Translations under genes and position numbers: made by a program
Notes under the pieces: model-generated
What the model saw: the letters and a program-made list of their open reading frames with translations, nothing else
Told to the model about the DNA's origin: nothing
Database searches by the model: none
Assembly (NCBI RefSeq): GCF_002216065.1
Contig: NZ_CP022282.1
Location: 2,232,001-2,296,000 of the forward strand
Source: Chryseobacterium sp. T16E-39
GTDB taxonomy: Bacteria > Bacteroidota > Bacteroidia > Flavobacteriales > Weeksellaceae
Length of the DNA stretch: 64,000 nucleotides
Direction: 5' to 3'
In this document: positions 61,550 to 64,000 of the stretch, in pieces
Position numbering within the stretch: the stretch's first letter is position 1
How the letters are laid out: each line of letters starts with the position of its first letter

Positions 61550-62032
61550 ATGAACTTTACCATTCGAAAAATAAAAATATCAGATCATCTTCCTATTGTT
61601 GATGAATTGGTTGGCGAGCTCCACATTTCTGAAAAAGAAATGAATGAAAAGACGGCAGACTGGAGCAAGATCAAAAAACATTACTTACGTTTTATGACAG
61701 ATTGCGAAGAAGAGAACGATGGAACTTTTCTTATTGCAGATGTGGGCGGAAAGGCTATCGGCTTTCTATTTGGGTATATCGATGAAAAGGATGACAGTAA
61801 TTTTGAACTGGGAGATGCTGACGACCTTTATGTTTCAGAGGGTTATGTAAAAGAAGAATATAGGAAATTGGGTGTTTACTCTGCTCTGAATAAAGCATTT
61901 GAAGAAACCTACAAAGATTATAATATCCGCAAGATCTATCGGTTTACTTTATGCAATAATTACACAATGCAAAGCTGGCTCGACAAACAAGGATACAGCC
62001 CTGTACGGCTGATGTATGAGAAATGGCTGTAA
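61550..62032 (+). CDS. GNAT family N-acetyltransferase
   Basis: A 160-residue acetyltransferase with the GNAT fold: ADVGGKAIGFLFGYI (beta4), YVSEGYVKEEYRKLGVYSALNKAFEE (motif A, R/Q-x-x-G-x-G/A-like KLGVYS), and a late NYTMQSWLDKQGY. It starts 14 bases after the Pls-like gene and ends at the shared terminator, so it is in the same transcript. It may modify the product or amino-acid precursor of that synthetase, for example to protect the producer; this is inference. Confidence 0.85.
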   Translation: MNFTIRKIKISDHLPIVDELVGELHISEKEMNEKTADWSKIKKHYLRFMTDCEEENDGTFLIADVGGKAIGFLFGYIDEKDDSNFELGDADDLYVSEGYVKEEYRKLGVYSALNKAFEETYKDYNIRKIYRFTLCNNYTMQSWLDKQGYSPVRLMYEKWL

Positions 62033-62046
62033 TTTCAGATAAGAAT

Positions 62047-62090
62047 AAAAAAAATCTGGTTAGAAATGATCCTAACCAGATTTTTTTTCA
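62047..62090. terminator. Bidirectional terminator of the Pls operon and der
   Basis: AAAAATCTGGTTAG...CTAACCAGATTTTT hairpin with A and T runs on either side, between the GNAT and der stops. Confidence 0.9.
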
Positions 62091-62120
62091 TCCTGTTTCT
62101 TTTATACCAGAACAGACTTA

Positions 62121-63431
62121 TTATTTTTGTCTGAAATACACTTCAATAGGAACTCCGGTAAATCCGAATTCTTTTCTTAGCTGATTTTCAGTAAATCTCT
62201 TATAAGGCTCCTTCACATATTGCGGTAGGTTGCAGAAAAATACAAACTGTGGTGATGGCGTAGGAAGCTGAACACAATATTTGATTTTAATATATTTTCC
62301 TTTGTTCGCCGGAGGTGGAGTTTGCTCGAAAATTGGAAGCATCACTTCATTCAATTTTGAAGTTTTTATTTTCTTTTTACGATCTTCATAGACTTCCATT
62401 GCTACTTCTACAGCCTTCAGAATTCTTTGTTTCGTTAAAGCAGAGATAAACAAAATTGGAATATCCTGAAACTGTCCGATCTTATCTTTAATTACTTTTT
62501 CAAAGTCACGGATCGTATTCGTTTTCTTATCTTCGATCAAATCCCATTTGTTAACCAGAATCACAATACCCTTTCTGTTCTTCTGTGCTAAACCAAAAAT
62601 ATTCATATCCTGAGACTCCCAACCCTGAGTAGCATCCACCATAATGATCACTACATCAGAATATTCGATAGAACGAATGGATCTCATTACAGAATAAAAT
62701 TCCAGATCTTCAGAAACTTTCGCCTTACGACGCATTCCTGCAGTATCTACCAATACAAACTCGTGTCCGAATTTATTATAAAGCGTCTGGATACTGTCTC
62801 TTGTTGTTCCGGCAATATCTGTTACAATATTTCTTTCAACATCCAACAAAGCATTAGTCAATGTAGATTTTCCTACATTTGGACGACCTGCAATAGTGAT
62901 TTTTGGCAATCCTTCAAAAGGATCCTGATAATCAGTCGTTGGAAAATCATTTACAATATCATCCAAAAGATCTCCTGTTCCTGATCCGGTTGCTGAAGAT
63001 AATGTGTAGTATTTTTCAATTCCTAACTGATAGAATTCCGTAGCTGCCAATTCTTCTTTTGCAGAATCTACCTTATTAACCACAATATACACCGGTTTAT
63101 TAGATCTCCTTAAAAGCTGATAAATCTCCTGATCGGTATCAGTAAGTCCTTCTTCTACATTTAGCATAAAAATAATAGAGGTAGCCTCATCTACAGCTAA
63201 CTGTACCTGCTTACGGATCTCTTCTTCAAAAATATCATCTGTACCTACGTCATACCCTCCGGTATCAATGACGGTAAAGTCTACTCCATTCCAGTCTGAT
63301 TTTCCGTAGTGACGGTCTCTGGTAACTCCTGCAGTAGAGTCTACAATAGCTTCTCTTCTTTCCAGGAAACGGTTAAATAATGTGGATTTTCCTACGTTGG
63401 GACGACCAACAATAGCAACAATGTTTGACAT
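62121..63431 (-). CDS. der: Ribosome biogenesis GTPase Der
   Basis: Two tandem G domains act in 50S subunit maturation: G1 motifs GRPNVGKST at about 9-17 and 182-190, DTGG and DTAG (G3), NKVD and NKWD (G4), then a C-terminal KH-like domain ([20 protein letters not shown]). The 436-residue length is standard. It has an 80-base leader if the -7 element TATCTTTG at 63512-63519 is used. The leader contains the CCTTCGGCTCGCTCAGGACA short repeat (63449-63468). Confidence 0.97.
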   Translation of the reverse strand: MSNIVAIVGRPNVGKSTLFNRFLERREAIVDSTAGVTRDRHYGKSDWNGVDFTVIDTGGYDVGTDDIFEEEIRKQVQLAVDEATSIIFMLNVEEGLTDTDQEIYQLLRRSNKPVYIVVNKVDSAKEELAATEFYQLGIEKYYTLSSATGSGTGDLLDDIVNDFPTTDYQDPFEGLPKITIAGRPNVGKSTLTNALLDVERNIVTDIAGTTRDSIQTLYNKFGHEFVLVDTAGMRRKAKVSEDLEFYSVMRSIRSIEYSDVVIIMVDATQGWESQDMNIFGLAQKNRKGIVILVNKWDLIEDKKTNTIRDFEKVIKDKIGQFQDIPILFISALTKQRILKAVEVAMEVYEDRKKKIKTSKLNEVMLPIFEQTPPPANKGKYIKIKYCVQLPTPSPQFVFFCNLPQYVKEPYKRFTENQLRKEFGFTGVPIEVYFRQK

Positions 63432-63448
63432 AAAAAATGTTTAATAAT

Positions 63449-63468
63449 CCTTCGGCTCGCTCAGGACA
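63449..63468. repeat. Short dispersed repeat-like motif in der leader
   Basis: TCCTTCGGCTCGCTCAGGAC is a sequence type often dispersed between genes in Bacteroidetes and other phyla. Only this copy is seen in the window. Confidence 0.3.
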
Positions 63469-63511
63469 AGTTATTAATGAGTTACTCCAACTTTTGGAGC
63501 TCAATTTTTTG

Positions 63512-63519
63512 CAAAGATA
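63512..63519 (-). promoter_or_regulatory. -7 element of der
   Basis: CAAAGATA on the + strand, TATCTTTG on the minus strand, 80 bases upstream of the der ATG. Confidence 0.45.
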
Positions 63520-63639
63520 AGGCTTTATTATTTAGAAATAAAAAAAACGAAGAATCGGGAACCAACATCTGCATTATTAAAGTTTTGTCTATCAATCAAT
63601 AAACAGATTACAGAGCGCTTAAATCCATTCAAATCAACA

Positions 63640-63669
63640 AAAAAACCATCCTTTATCAGGATGGTTTTT
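63640..63669 (-). terminator. Terminator of katG
   Basis: AAAAAACCATCC...GGATGGTTTTT hairpin with a T-run on the minus strand, 20 bases after the katG stop. Confidence 0.88.
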
Positions 63670-63688
63670 CATTTATGCATATCAAGAT

Positions 63689-64000
<312 letters not shown>

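Overview
The window is a low-GC chromosomal segment of a Flavobacteriia bacterium, most likely Chryseobacterium or a close Weeksellaceae relative. The signs are Bacteroidetes-type promoters (-7 element TAnnTTTG, often with no purine-rich ribosome site), a type IX secretion (T9SS) sorting domain, DUF6427/DUF3109/START-like families typical of the group, and protein texture throughout. No rRNA, tRNA or CRISPR array was seen.

Layout. 1-34.9 kb is mainly core genome: pdxH and yqgE (divergent), two aminotransferase-fold proteins, a Fur-family regulator with an OstA-like protein, kup, pdhB, an LTA-synthase-like sulfatase divergent from pssA, an exonuclease, a universal stress protein, trigger factor, and a TonB receptor with lipoprotein and a small His/Cys protein (possible zinc uptake). 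It continues with an ABC-F ATPase, a DUF2235 hydrolase, a membrane protein/histidine kinase/response regulator operon, aqpZ, a LuxE-like protein, lpxH and queD. 49-57.5 kb holds ompH/skp, the glyoxylate-shunt genes aceA and aceB with a divergent ScfR-type regulator, comF, an alpha/beta hydrolase and upp. 57.6-64 kb holds a 1306-residue Pls-type single-module NRPS with a GNAT gene, der, and the end of katG.

35.1-48.5 kb is the accessory island. A tightly packed operon encodes a T9SS-sorted beta-propeller-like protein, a 1154-residue secreted RHS partner, a 1204-residue RHS protein whose tip is a JAMM/JAB-type metallopeptidase domain, and a signal-peptide-bearing immunity candidate one base downstream. 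Beyond it lies a graveyard and reserve of cassettes: several small exported orphan proteins, a toxin-tip remnant overlapping a lipoprotein start (ATGGTAG), an 86%-identical copy of part of the RHS core, and a REP/RAYT element family (one intact transposase, one decayed copy, several REP hairpins) that punctuates and interrupts the cassettes. This looks like a polymorphic-toxin tip-exchange locus being remodelled by REP elements.

Other points that stand out: a 203-bp foldback unit repeated in tandem between aceA and aceB, with a diverged inverted relative near 32.3 kb; paired palindromic operators at the -33 positions of the aceB and regulator promoters; several genes whose -7 element lies only 3-5 bases before the start codon (predicted leaderless mRNAs); a class IV aminotransferase-fold protein with arginine in place of the PLP lysine; and the Pls-like poly-amino-acid synthetase.
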